A DNA stretch of 64,000 bases from Candidatus Calescibacterium sp. (GTDB lineage: Bacteria > DRYD01). This document shows positions 53,051-61,471 of the stretch, piece after piece (the first letter of the stretch is position 1; the number at the start of each line of letters is the position of its first letter). The position numbers and the translations under genes were made by a program. Below the pieces are notes generated by a model. That model did not search any database. It was not told the DNA's origin and saw only the letters and a list, made by a program, of their open reading frames with translations. The stretch spans positions 195,509-259,508 of the forward strand of contig JANXCV010000003.1 in the NCBI GenBank assembly GCA_025059235.1, written 5' to 3'.

Positions 53051-53973
53051 ATTTCTACTTCTTCTTCTAGTCTTATTCCAGCTTTGTGGGAATCTTTTTT
53101 TATTTTCTGAATGATTTGAAAGACATCGCTAAATTTTGCGTTATTGAAATTGATAATAAAGTTGGAATGTTTTTCAGAAACTTTTGCTCCTCCTATTGTA
53201 AATCCTCTGTATCCAAGATCTGATATAACTTTCCAGGCAGGGATACTAGGTAAGTTTTTAAATACACTGCCACAGGATTTCTGATTTATTGGTTGGGTTT
53301 CTATTCGCTTTTTCCAAGCTTTCAGATATCTCTGTCTAAGTAAGTCTGAACTTTGCAAATTTTCTCTGGGAAATTCAAAGACAAAGGATACCAAATCAAT
53401 TGGATTCCCGTTTAATGTTTCCTCTTTGAATAAGGAGTTTCTGTACGAGAAAAAGGTTTTATCTACCACTATGGATCTTATTGTCCTTTTTTTTCTGTCA
53501 AAGAATGACACTATTTTAAGGAAATCGGATATTTCTGTATTTTTAGTGCCTGCGTTATTGAATACTGCTCCACCAACTGTTGCAGGAATCCCAGCCAGAT
53601 CCTCGTAACCACCTATACCATGGTTTATTAGAAAATTAATAAAATACTGTAAATCCGTAAACGGTGTTATAAATACCCTTATTTTATCATCAACTATGAA
53701 AAGCTTTGTTAATCTATATTTTGCTGTAATTATGAAGAATTCTAAATTTTCATCGTTTGCTAGGATGTTACTACCTCTTCCTAGAATACGATAGGGAACT
53801 TTATTTGATAGGCTATATAGAGTCTTTATGTATTGTGTATGGTTATCTACAAAAATGACTCCCAGTGGTTTGCCGCCTATTCCGTATGTTGTTAGACGGG
53901 ATAGGGGTATATCACTTCTGAGATTGATGGGTATAAAATTAGATTCCAGAAGGCTTTGCGTTATTTTTTTCAC
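53041..53973 (-). CDS. murB: UDP-N-acetylenolpyruvoylglucosamine reductase
   Basis: 310 residues. FAD-binding motifs are TTYGIGGKPLGVIF and RILGRGSNIL; LAGIPATVGGAVFNNAG and FSYRNSLF follow. The catalytic region is KSCGSVFKN and SEKHSNFIIN. MurB reduces enolpyruvyl-UDP-GlcNAc to UDP-MurNAc, the second committed step of peptidoglycan synthesis. It sits directly behind rplO, where most bacteria carry secY. The 3' end overlaps the M16-like gene. Confidence 0.95.
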   Translation of the reverse strand: MKKITQSLLESNFIPINLRSDIPLSRLTTYGIGGKPLGVIFVDNHTQYIKTLYSLSNKVPYRILGRGSNILANDENLEFFIITAKYRLTKLFIVDDKIRVFITPFTDLQYFINFLINHGIGGYEDLAGIPATVGGAVFNNAGTKNTEISDFLKIVSFFDRKKRTIRSIVVDKTFFSYRNSLFKEETLNGNPIDLVSFVFEFPRENLQSSDLLRQRYLKAWKKRIETQPINQKSCGSVFKNLPSIPAWKVISDLGYRGFTIGGAKVSEKHSNFIINFNNAKFSDVFQIIQKIKKDSHKAGIRLEEEVEIWK

Positions 53974-53984
53974 TTATCTGTATT

Positions 53985-54470
53985 TTATTTCTTCTGCTTT
54001 TTTACTTTTTTAAATTTCTTTCTTAGGGGAGGTAACTTTTTAAATACGGAATTGTTTTTTTTCAGTTTTTCTAGAGCTCTTCGGGTTATTTTGTGAGCGT
54101 GTATTTCTAGGGTTTTTGTAAGATTACCATTTCCGAGAATCTTAACTTCTTGGTTTATTGTTTTGATTAGCCCTTTTTCTAATAGGTCTTCTGGCTTTAC
54201 TACAGATTTATCTTCAAATATATTTAGGTCTTCTAGTTTAACTGTTTGGTATTCTTTTCTGAAGATATTTGTAAAACCTTTTGAGGGTATTCTTAGGTAT
54301 AATGGATTTTGTCCTCCTTCGAACCATGGAGATTTGGCTCCTCCACTTCTTGCTTTTTGCCCTTTTGTACCTCTTGTGGCAGTTACACCGTGACCACTTC
54401 CTAGACCTCTACCTACTCTTTTCCTCTTGTGTTTACTTCCCGGAAAAGGCTTGAGTTGATGCACTTTCAT
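53985..54470 (-). CDS. rplO: 50S ribosomal protein L15
   Basis: 161 residues, slightly longer than the usual ~145. The N-terminus MKVHQLKPFPGSKHKRKRVGRG and GTKGQKARSGG are diagnostic. The C-terminus has an extra lysine tail (PPLRKKFKKVKKQKK). It lies six bases downstream of rpsE; rpmD (L30), normally between them, is absent. The gene after it is murB rather than secY. Confidence 0.96.
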   Translation of the reverse strand: MKVHQLKPFPGSKHKRKRVGRGLGSGHGVTATRGTKGQKARSGGAKSPWFEGGQNPLYLRIPSKGFTNIFRKEYQTVKLEDLNIFEDKSVVKPEDLLEKGLIKTINQEVKILGNGNLTKTLEIHAHKITRRALEKLKKNNSVFKKLPPLRKKFKKVKKQKK

Positions 54471-54476
54471 ACTTTA

Positions 54477-55136
54477 TCACCTACTTTTTCTGAATTTGCC
54501 GGGTTTATTATACGGTTTTCTTTCGAATTTTTTCTTTTCTTCACCTTCTTCTTTTCTTTCTGGTTTTTCTACTTTTTCTCCTTTTTGTTCTTTTTCTGGT
54601 GATTTTTCTTGTTTTGTTTTATTGTAGTATTTTTCAAATTCGTCCTCTTCTTGTTTATATCTTAGTGTTTCAAAATATTCTTCTTTTGTTTTCAATTTTT
54701 TCAGAGCATCGATGGTAGCCCATACTAAGTTTATGTGGTTATTACTTCCAAGGGATTTGGTTAATATATTTTTATATCCTGCTTTTTCTAGTACACTTCT
54801 TACCGGCATCGATGCGATTATACCTGTACCTTTTCCTGCTGGTTTAAGGAGGACTTCTGAAGTAGTATTCTTACCGATCACTTCGTGAGGTATGGTACCA
54901 TCGACTATAGGGACTTTAAAGATATTCTTTTTGGCTTTATTTTCGGCTTTTCTTATTGCCAGTAGTGCTTCGGGTGCTTTTGCCAGAGCTGCTCCGACAT
55001 TTCCTTGTCCATCCCCTACTACTACTAGAGCACTGAACCTGAATCTCTTACCACCTTTCATTACGCGGGCTACTCTTCTGAGAGACACTAGTACACTTTG
55101 ATATTCCAAAGTTTGCTCTACTGATTCAAACATCAT
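54477..55136 (-). CDS. rpsE: 30S ribosomal protein S5 with charged C-terminal extension
   Basis: 219 residues, about 50 more than typical. The core is canonical: [20 protein letters not shown], the VGDGQGNVG loop, and [20 protein letters not shown]. From about residue 160 a tail made of Glu, Lys, Pro and Arg repeats ([20 protein letters not shown]) follows with no stop or frameshift. AGGAGGTCATGG precedes two tandem ATGs. It is coupled between rplR (ten bases upstream) and rplO. Confidence 0.96.
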   Translation of the reverse strand: MMFESVEQTLEYQSVLVSLRRVARVMKGGKRFRFSALVVVGDGQGNVGAALAKAPEALLAIRKAENKAKKNIFKVPIVDGTIPHEVIGKNTTSEVLLKPAGKGTGIIASMPVRSVLEKAGYKNILTKSLGSNNHINLVWATIDALKKLKTKEEYFETLRYKQEEDEFEKYYNKTKQEKSPEKEQKGEKVEKPERKEEGEEKKKFERKPYNKPGKFRKSR

Positions 55137-55146
55137 CCATGACCTC

Positions 55147-55521
55147 CTATACTTGAATACCTTTTTCTCTTAGAGTGTCTGCTATTTTTTTAATGTTTCC
55201 ATGATATTTGTATCCACCTCTATCGAATACTAGCTTAGTGATATTTAGTTGTTTACATCTTTCGGCAAGTCTGGAGGCTACTTCTAATACCAAATCACTG
55301 TATTTTATTTCCTTGTTTTTGTATTTGGTTCTTAGATCTTTTTCCAGGGAGTTAGCATATGTTAAGGTTTTTCCTGTAGTATCATCTATGACGCTTAGGT
55401 ATATATTCTTGTTACTTCTAAATACGTTACATCTTGGTCTTGTTGGGGTTCCTTTGATTTTCTTTCTTATTCGTTTGTGTCTAATTTTCCTCTTTTCGTT
55501 TCTACTTATTTTGTTTATCAT
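55147..55521 (-). CDS. rplR: 50S ribosomal protein L18
   Basis: 124 residues. The RNA-binding N-terminus is lysine/arginine-rich ([19 protein letters not shown]), with [20 protein letters not shown] and [10 protein letters not shown] at the end. It binds 5S rRNA. It opens a detached rplR-rpsE-rplO cluster; instead of rplF upstream there is a zinc alcohol dehydrogenase on the same strand, 67 bases away. A promoter for the cluster would have to lie there or be shared with that gene. Confidence 0.96.
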   Translation of the reverse strand: MINKISRNEKRKIRHKRIRKKIKGTPTRPRCNVFRSNKNIYLSVIDDTTGKTLTYANSLEKDLRTKYKNKEIKYSDLVLEVASRLAERCKQLNITKLVFDRGGYKYHGNIKKIADTLREKGIQV

Positions 55522-55588
55522 TATTGAGCACCTACCTTAGTCTAAAGCAGTTTGTATATAAAATTCTATTCTCAGTTAGGTTGTTCCT

Positions 55589-56620
55589 TTAATTTGAGGT
55601 AACCTTTAGGACTGCTCTTAATCTTGCTTTACCACTTCTGACTATATCCAATGCTATGGGTAAGTCTTGATATTCATATACTTCTACGATTGGTTTTATA
55701 TTTTTTGTTATTGAGATTTTTAGAGTTTCTATTAGATCCATTCTACTTCCTACTGCGTTACCAGTAAGAACTAGGTTTTTTGATATCAGTTGTATTGGTT
55801 GAAATGGGATTTGGTTCATATGGGCTCCAACAAAACAGATTTTCCCGTAAGGTCTTAGCTTGGTAATGAGTTTCATGACTATTTCCGAATTGGGAAGGGT
55901 GGATAATATTACATCTACTTTGTTTATAGTATCCAAGTTTTCATAAGTTATGAATTCATCTGCACCTATTTTTTCAGCTAACTTTTTCTTAGAAGGGTCT
56001 GATGATAGGACAATGGTATGGCAACCAAAGATTTTGGAATACTGGACTGCCATATGCCCTAGACCACCGAACCCGACAATAACTACCCTCATCATGGGAT
56101 TAACATTCAGTTTCTTTAGTGCTGTGTATGTAGTCAGTCCAGCACAATAGAGGGGAGCAATTTCCTCAAGCCCCCACCTCTCTATATTTACCAACTTATT
56201 TACAGGGACTGCGAACTCCTTGTTAAGTACACAATACTGTGAATAACCTCCTATATAGTCGATGCCTGTTATTTTTCTTTGTTCGCAAAACTGTTCGTTA
56301 GATGACAAACAGTTTTCACATACAAGACAGGAGGAGTGAACCCATGGTATACCAACTACATCGCCTATATCTACTCCAACTACGTTTTTACCTTTATCTA
56401 TTACCTTCCCTATTACTTCGTGTCCGGGGGTAATAGGATATCGTATGTTTAATCTACTATTCCATTCACCGTCTATTATGTGAATATCGCTGTGACAAAT
56501 ACCACAATACTCCACTTTAATTAGGATTTGATTTTCATCAATAGGATCCAATTTGGATGTTTCTAAGACTAGTTTATGGGGTTCATAACACATCCACCTT
56601 TTATAATCCATATCACCCAT
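55589..56620 (-). CDS. Zinc-dependent alcohol dehydrogenase (CAD/AdhA type)
   Basis: 343 residues. Zinc ligands: Cys42 with His43 in CGICHSDIH, His67-Glu68 in PGHEVIG and the later LYCAGLTTYTAL cysteine (catalytic); Cys98, Cys101, Cys104 and Cys112 (structural). The NADP-binding VVIVGFGGLGHMAVQYS loop is of the cinnamyl-alcohol/YjgB type. It reduces aldehydes or oxidises alcohols. A second in-frame ATG three codons in is an alternative start. It sits upstream of the ribosomal genes, same strand, with no evident functional link. Confidence 0.9.
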   Translation of the reverse strand: MGDMDYKRWMCYEPHKLVLETSKLDPIDENQILIKVEYCGICHSDIHIIDGEWNSRLNIRYPITPGHEVIGKVIDKGKNVVGVDIGDVVGIPWVHSSCLVCENCLSSNEQFCEQRKITGIDYIGGYSQYCVLNKEFAVPVNKLVNIERWGLEEIAPLYCAGLTTYTALKKLNVNPMMRVVIVGFGGLGHMAVQYSKIFGCHTIVLSSDPSKKKLAEKIGADEFITYENLDTINKVDVILSTLPNSEIVMKLITKLRPYGKICFVGAHMNQIPFQPIQLISKNLVLTGNAVGSRMDLIETLKISITKNIKPIVEVYEYQDLPIALDIVRSGKARLRAVLKVTSN

Positions 56621-56775
56621 ATTTTTCTCTACCAGATAAAATTAAATATCACCTTTTATATATCCTCTTTAACGTTTGGGCTTAAAAATAGGAAATAATA
56701 CGTGTAAGGTAGAATATAGAAAAATAGAAAAGAGAATTGAACCAATAAAAATACGAAATGGGGTAGGTGTGGACT

Positions 56776-57615
56776 ATGAAAATTTTTCACAAAATACTCA
56801 TATCAACAATTCTAATAGTTACATTTGTTCTAGCTAAAGAGCTAATTATATTCATACACAACAGACCATATAAAGGAGAATACATATACCAGGGAAACAG
56901 AATCTATGTCGAAATAGAACAGTTCACAAAAATGACCAATCTAAAGATGTATAAACAGGGAAATTATTATGTTCTTAGTGAAAAAACGATAGTTCCCCCA
57001 TCCTCTTTCTCAAGTCTTGTGTACTTCAACAACAAACCCCTAAAGTATGTTATCCTGAAAGATTCTAAAGTTTTCATAGATCTATTCGAAATTTCCTCGT
57101 TTACGAATTCAGTAGTACAGTTCAATAAAGAAACAGGCATAGTAGATTACTACAACAAAACTAAAATAGAGCAGACAGCAGAGCAAATATACAAAGCTTC
57201 ACAAGAAATATACAAAAATTCTCAAGAGGTATACGATACCTCTAAAGAAATATATTCCTCAGATAAGAAGAAGATCCAGGTAGGAGAGAAAAAAACGATA
57301 CCATCTGACGCAATCAAGATAATCGAAGAAAATCCCCAATACGAAGACAGAAATAACAGGGGAGAACTAAGATACTACGCAAAAATAAAAAATACATACA
57401 ACGAAACCATCCAGGAAATAAAGGTAAAAATAAAAATAGTTACTCCTGCTAACGAAATATTGCATGAAGAAACTTTTAAATTTTCTTCTCTTAAACCAGG
57501 TGAAACAAGAGAAATTAGCTTCTACTGGATTAACAACACCACTATCCCATCACCACAAATTAAGTACGAAATAGACTTCAAAGGTAAAGAAATTCAAGAA
57601 GAAACCAAAAAGTAA
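56776..57615 (+). CDS. Secreted protein with copper-amine-oxidase-like and FxLYD-like domains
   Basis: 279 residues from ATG 56776 (GGGTAGGTG upstream). Signal peptide ~1-20. Residues ~25-110 resemble the copper amine oxidase N-terminal-like fold common in exported proteins (IYVEIEQFTKMTNLKMYKQG, then VFIDLFEISSF). Residues ~135-165 repeat IYKASQE, IYKNSQE, VYDTSKE, IYSSDKK, a heptad-like Tyr/Ser repeat. The C-terminal ~90 residues (YYAKIKNTYNETIQEIKVKI) look like an FxLYD/CARDB-type beta domain. The role is unknown. The stop shares one base with the next start. Confidence 0.55.
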   Translation: MKIFHKILISTILIVTFVLAKELIIFIHNRPYKGEYIYQGNRIYVEIEQFTKMTNLKMYKQGNYYVLSEKTIVPPSSFSSLVYFNNKPLKYVILKDSKVFIDLFEISSFTNSVVQFNKETGIVDYYNKTKIEQTAEQIYKASQEIYKNSQEVYDTSKEIYSSDKKKIQVGEKKTIPSDAIKIIEENPQYEDRNNRGELRYYAKIKNTYNETIQEIKVKIKIVTPANEILHEETFKFSSLKPGETREISFYWINNTTIPSPQIKYEIDFKGKEIQEETKK

Positions 57616-58196
57616 TGAAACCTAAAATTCTAAGCAAAATAAAGAATAATCTAAAAAATTTCATCCAAAAAAAACTGGTCTTCCTAATTCCAACTCTAGT
57701 ATACGATAGCATAGAAAAAATATCTGTTTCAAAGCTAAAGGAGATGAACGTAGATACAATACTACTTGATTTGGATAATACACTTGTACCATGGAATGAA
57801 ACAAGTATTCCAAACGAAATATATAATTATCTACTATCTTTAAAAAAAGAAGGATTCAAAATATGTATAGTCTCTAACGCTTTACCCATGAGGGTAAAAA
57901 GGATAAGTGAAGAATTGAATATTCCATATATTGCTTTAGCGGCTAAACCATCTACCAAACCTCTCAGAAAAGCCATAAAACTACTCCAATCTAAGATAGA
58001 AAACACCGTAATAATAGGAGACCAACTCTTCACAGATATATTAGCAGGAAATAGATTGGGAATAAAAACCATATTAGTAAAACCTATAGCAAAATTTGAA
58101 CTCATAACATCAAAATTTATAAGAATGATTGAAAGGAAAATACTATCGTATATGAGAAACCATATCCCAAAAACCGAAAATAAATCAAAATCATGA
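57615..58196 (+). CDS. YqeG-family HAD phosphatase (IIIA)
   Basis: 193 residues. HAD motif I is TILLDLDNTLVPWNE (near 54), motif II ICIVSNA, motif III AAKPSTKPLRKAI and motif IV VIIGDQLFTDILAGNRLG. This matches the YqeG family (TIGR01668); relatives dephosphorylate phosphatidylglycerophosphate (mitochondrial GEP4/PTPMT-like). It is coupled to the genes on both sides by overlap. AATGAAACC at the start lies inside the previous stop. Confidence 0.85.
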   Translation: MKPKILSKIKNNLKNFIQKKLVFLIPTLVYDSIEKISVSKLKEMNVDTILLDLDNTLVPWNETSIPNEIYNYLLSLKKEGFKICIVSNALPMRVKRISEELNIPYIALAAKPSTKPLRKAIKLLQSKIENTVIIGDQLFTDILAGNRLGIKTILVKPIAKFELITSKFIRMIERKILSYMRNHIPKTENKSKS

Positions 58197-58855
58197 AAAA
58201 GGGAATAATATGGTCCTACTCAAAAGGCGAATTCGTAATATTTGACCATTATTACTTTTCTACATTATACCAATACATCAATGAAAATTTCAAACTGGAA
58301 ATACCCACCAAGTTTTCGGAATTGATAAAAATAGCAAATAAACAGGATTTTGAATTGATCATATTCAATTATCCCGAAAAACCTTTTACCAATAACCAAA
58401 TAAACTCTATCCTGGAGCTATTTAACCAAGGAAAGAAAATAATATTCCTTACCTATTATAAAAACGAAGATAATAGCAGCCAAATAGTTAATTCCATAAT
58501 CTCCAAAGTAGGTCTGAAAATCAACTATGACGAAGTGGTGGATTTCCACCAAAATCACGACAACGATAAATACCTAATTACCACCTCAAAAATACATGAT
58601 AAGCTAAAAAGCGAAGTAAAAAAAATAATCATGCCATGTACATCAACTATTTCCATAGAAAAAAACAAAGATTACATCTATGAAGTTTTGGTCAAGACTG
58701 AATCCGAAGAGAAAATAATAGCAGCTCAGGCTAATAATAAAAAGGGTAAAATTATTGCTTTCGGCACCTGCGTATTCTGGGATAACTTCTCCATATCTCT
58801 ATATGATAACTTTCAATTCACCAAGAACCTAATAAACTACTGTTTGGAGGTATAA
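58193..58855 (+). CDS. Unknown protein, possible GATase-like/DUF4350-type fold
   Basis: 220 residues, not recognised with certainty. No signal peptide. The pattern KQDFELIIFNYPEKPFTNNQ, FNQGKKIIFLTYYKN and later KKGKIIAFGTCVFWDNFSIS is what one sees in GATase1-like (ThuA/DUF4350) domains that lack catalytic residues. It overlaps the YqeG phosphatase by four bases and precedes a coiled-coil gene. Confidence 0.4.
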   Translation: MKKGIIWSYSKGEFVIFDHYYFSTLYQYINENFKLEIPTKFSELIKIANKQDFELIIFNYPEKPFTNNQINSILELFNQGKKIIFLTYYKNEDNSSQIVNSIISKVGLKINYDEVVDFHQNHDNDKYLITTSKIHDKLKSEVKKIIMPCTSTISIEKNKDYIYEVLVKTESEEKIIAAQANNKKGKIIAFGTCVFWDNFSISLYDNFQFTKNLINYCLEV

Positions 58856-58857
58856 AA

Positions 58858-59352
58858 ATGGAAAACCTACATAGACTAATAGACAAACTCGAAGCCAATC
58901 TAAGAAGATCAAAAATCTTCGGTTTATCGATCATCAAAACAAAAGAAAACATCAGCATAATCAACAAAATAAGGCAAGTACTTGCAGAAAGCTATACCCC
59001 AGCAGAAGAAGTAAACAGACTTAGAAAAGAACTAGAAAAAAAAGAAATCGAACTGAATAACATAAAAAACGGTATCATCCAAAACGATGAAATTGTAAAA
59101 ATGGCACATCAAAAAGCACTAGAAATAGAAAGCCAAGCAAAAGAAGAAGCACAGATGCTCATAAATAGCGCAGAAAAGTACGTAATAAAAGTATTACAAC
59201 AATTCGAAGAAGAACTAAAGAGACTATTATCCACTGTTCAAGAAAGCAGAAAAAATCTAGAATCAGAAATGCAAACAGAAATAAATAAAGTAGGTGCTAA
59301 AAAAATAGAACCAAATCAAGAAATCAAAAAAGTCAACATTAAGTTAAAATAG
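58858..59352 (+). CDS. DivIVA-like coiled-coil protein
   Basis: 164 residues. After a helical start (LIDKLEANLRRSKIFGLSII) the segment from ~70 to 145 is a continuous Glu/Lys/Gln-rich coiled coil (RLRKELEKKEIELNNIKNGI, then LEIESQAKEEAQMLINSAEK). The layout recalls DivIVA/GpsB or YmfX-type scaffold proteins, which bind membranes at poles or division sites; family assignment by eye is uncertain. It has TTTGGAGG upstream. It ends five bases before pseudoknot copy 2. Confidence 0.5.
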   Translation: MENLHRLIDKLEANLRRSKIFGLSIIKTKENISIINKIRQVLAESYTPAEEVNRLRKELEKKEIELNNIKNGIIQNDEIVKMAHQKALEIESQAKEEAQMLINSAEKYVIKVLQQFEEELKRLLSTVQESRKNLESEMQTEINKVGAKKIEPNQEIKKVNIKLK

Positions 59353-59357
59353 CGAAC

Positions 59358-59392
59358 ACCGCTAGCTGGAAAGCGGTATACAAATTTCCAGC
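59358..59392 (+). promoter_or_regulatory. H-type RNA pseudoknot upstream of gene 59410 (copy 2)
   Basis: Stem 1 pairs ACCGCT (59358-59363) with AGCGGT (59372-59377). The loop segment GCTGGAA (59365-59371) pairs with TTCCAGC (59386-59392). Loop 1 is one base and loop 3 eight A/T-rich bases. It lies five bases after the previous stop, and AGGAGGAAAT follows nine bases later. Compared with copy 1 (3775-3816), stem 1 is the same sequence and stem 2 is shifted by two bases yet still fully paired. Confidence 0.7.
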
Positions 59393-59409
59393 ATAAATTA
59401 GGAGGAAAT

Positions 59410-60123
59410 ATGAACCAAATAAACCTAGAATACAAAATGAAAGAGGGACAAACATATCTCTACGATGTATATATCACCAACACGAAAATATTCAGAGAAG
59501 CTGAGAGAGAAGAAAAAGAAACGGATCAAATAAAACTAAAACTTTCTCAAAAAGTGACCAAAGTTCTACCTAATCAAGTATATGAGTTAGAAGTTGAAAT
59601 AGAACCGATCAGTTTTCTGAGAAATTCTAACCCTCAAGAGATACCCATCCCAACACAAACAATGAAAATGACAATGGACAAGAAAGGAAAAGTTCTAGCC
59701 AGTACTATGGAAAGTCCGGTCAACTCACCGACATTCCCATACAAACCCGTCTCTATAGGAGAAACCTGGGTATCTCCAGCTGAGCTTAAACTCCAAGAAG
59801 GATCATCCATAAAACTAAACTACTATTACACCGTCAAAGGTATGGAAAAATACAAAAACTATGATACTGTCCTAATAGAAGTAAACAGTGATGAATGGTC
59901 CAATACTATGCAAGATGTTAACCAATACCTTAAATCAACGGGAATAACCTTATTTTCTGTAGAATATGGTGCCCTAATGAAATCCAAAGTAGAAACCGAA
60001 GTCAAAGCTTCTATACAAAGTGCTAATCAAGAATTCATATCCATTGTAGAAGTAATAGTAGAACTAGATAAACTGCTGCAAAAAGATGTAACCGAAACAG
60101 AAGAAGGATTTATAATAAAATAA
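59410..60123 (+). CDS. Unknown protein (DUF6263-like?)
   Basis: 237 residues, no signal peptide seen. The body is beta-rich with phrases such as TMKMTMDKKGKVLASTMESP and FPYKPVSIGETWVSPAELKL, which recall DUF6263-type lipoprotein-like proteins but without a lipobox. It has the strong AGGAGGAAAT site after pseudoknot copy 2 and lies 16 bases before glnA, so it is probably co-transcribed with glnA and ispE. The function is not recognised. Confidence 0.5.
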   Translation: MNQINLEYKMKEGQTYLYDVYITNTKIFREAEREEKETDQIKLKLSQKVTKVLPNQVYELEVEIEPISFLRNSNPQEIPIPTQTMKMTMDKKGKVLASTMESPVNSPTFPYKPVSIGETWVSPAELKLQEGSSIKLNYYYTVKGMEKYKNYDTVLIEVNSDEWSNTMQDVNQYLKSTGITLFSVEYGALMKSKVETEVKASIQSANQEFISIVEVIVELDKLLQKDVTETEEGFIIK

Positions 60124-60139
60124 GGGAGGAATATTTGAT

Positions 60140-61471
60140 ATGCTTAAAACCAACGAAGTTATTTCAATACTAAAAGAACAAAAGGTACAAAGTATAAGGA
60201 TGATGTTTGTAGACATTCTAGGTATACCCAAGGGAGTTCAGATTCCTGTATCACAAGCAAAAAAAATGCTTGACGGAGAAATTTTATTCGATGGCTCCTC
60301 CATTCAAGGGTTCGTCAGAATCGAAGAGTCAGATATGAAACTTGTTCCCGATTTAAATACCTTCATCGTCGCAGACCTTAAGGGATATAAGGAAGCTTTT
60401 GTGGTATGTGATGTGTATTATCCTGATGGAAGAAGGTTCGACGGTGACCCAAGGTTTGTACTTCAAAAAATAACTGAAAAGGCAGAAAAAATGGGGTTTT
60501 CTCCAATGGTAGGGGTTGAAGCTGAATTCTTCCTCTTCCCTATGAATAGTGATAAGGGATTTTCTAATCAACCAATTGTAGAACACACAGATTGTGGCGG
60601 ATACTTCGATATGCTCTACCTAGATGCTGCTGAACAGGTAAAACTGGATATACTAGAAAAATTGGAAGAATTTGGTTTTGAGGTTGAGGCACTGCATCAC
60701 GAAGTATCACCCTCTCAACATGAAATAGATTTCAGGTATAGCGATGCCCTGACTACAGCCGATAGATTACTACTTTTCAAAATAATCGTAAAAACCATAG
60801 CTCTAAAGCATGGCTTGCATGCTACCTTCTTACCTAAACCTATTAAGGGTATAAACGGCTCAGGATTACATATGCATCAATCCTTATTCAAAGGAGAAGT
60901 GAACGCTTTCTATGACGATAAAGCATCCAACGGCATAAGTGAAATAATGCTAAACTATATCGGAGGAATATTTAAACACGTGAAAGGATTTACAGCTGTG
61001 ACTAATCCTTTGGTGAACTCATACAAGAGACTTGTACCTGGTTTTGAAGCACCGGTATATATCTCCTGGGGGGAGCATAACAGAAGCCCCCTTATAAGAA
61101 TACCTGCAAAAAAAGGAAACTCCACAAGAATAGAACTCAGGAGCCCCGATCCGTCCTGTAATCCTTATCTAGCTTTTGCAGTGATAATCAATTCAGGACT
61201 AGAAGGAATAATCAATAATTATCAACCACCAAAACCCGTAGACATAAATGTATATGAACTTGATGAAAAGACAAAGAAAAAATATAAAATAGAACAGTTA
61301 CCATCTAATCTGTATGAAGCCTTAATGGAAATGCAAAAAGATCCTCTTGTAAAAGAAACACTTGGAGAGCATATATACTACAATTTTCTAGACGCAAAAC
61401 TGAGGGAATGGAAAGAATACTCTACAGAAATAACACAGTGGGAAATACAAAAATACCTCAATATATACTAA
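60140..61471 (+). CDS. glnA: Glutamine synthetase type I (GSI-alpha-like)
   Basis: 443 residues. FDGSSIQGFVRIEESDMKL is the beta-grasp motif, GVEAEFFLFP and HEVSPSQHEIDFRY bind metal, and KPIKGINGSGLHMHQSLF binds ATP. RIPAKKGNSTRIELRSPDPSCNPYLAF completes the active site. The ~440 length without the extra insertion of GSI-beta suggests feedback-regulated GSI-alpha rather than an adenylylated enzyme. It assimilates ammonia into glutamine. GGGAGGAATATTTGAT precedes the ATG; upstream are an unknown gene and pseudoknot copy 2. Confidence 0.96.
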   Translation: MLKTNEVISILKEQKVQSIRMMFVDILGIPKGVQIPVSQAKKMLDGEILFDGSSIQGFVRIEESDMKLVPDLNTFIVADLKGYKEAFVVCDVYYPDGRRFDGDPRFVLQKITEKAEKMGFSPMVGVEAEFFLFPMNSDKGFSNQPIVEHTDCGGYFDMLYLDAAEQVKLDILEKLEEFGFEVEALHHEVSPSQHEIDFRYSDALTTADRLLLFKIIVKTIALKHGLHATFLPKPIKGINGSGLHMHQSLFKGEVNAFYDDKASNGISEIMLNYIGGIFKHVKGFTAVTNPLVNSYKRLVPGFEAPVYISWGEHNRSPLIRIPAKKGNSTRIELRSPDPSCNPYLAFAVIINSGLEGIINNYQPPKPVDINVYELDEKTKKKYKIEQLPSNLYEALMEMQKDPLVKETLGEHIYYNFLDAKLREWKEYSTEITQWEIQKYLNIY

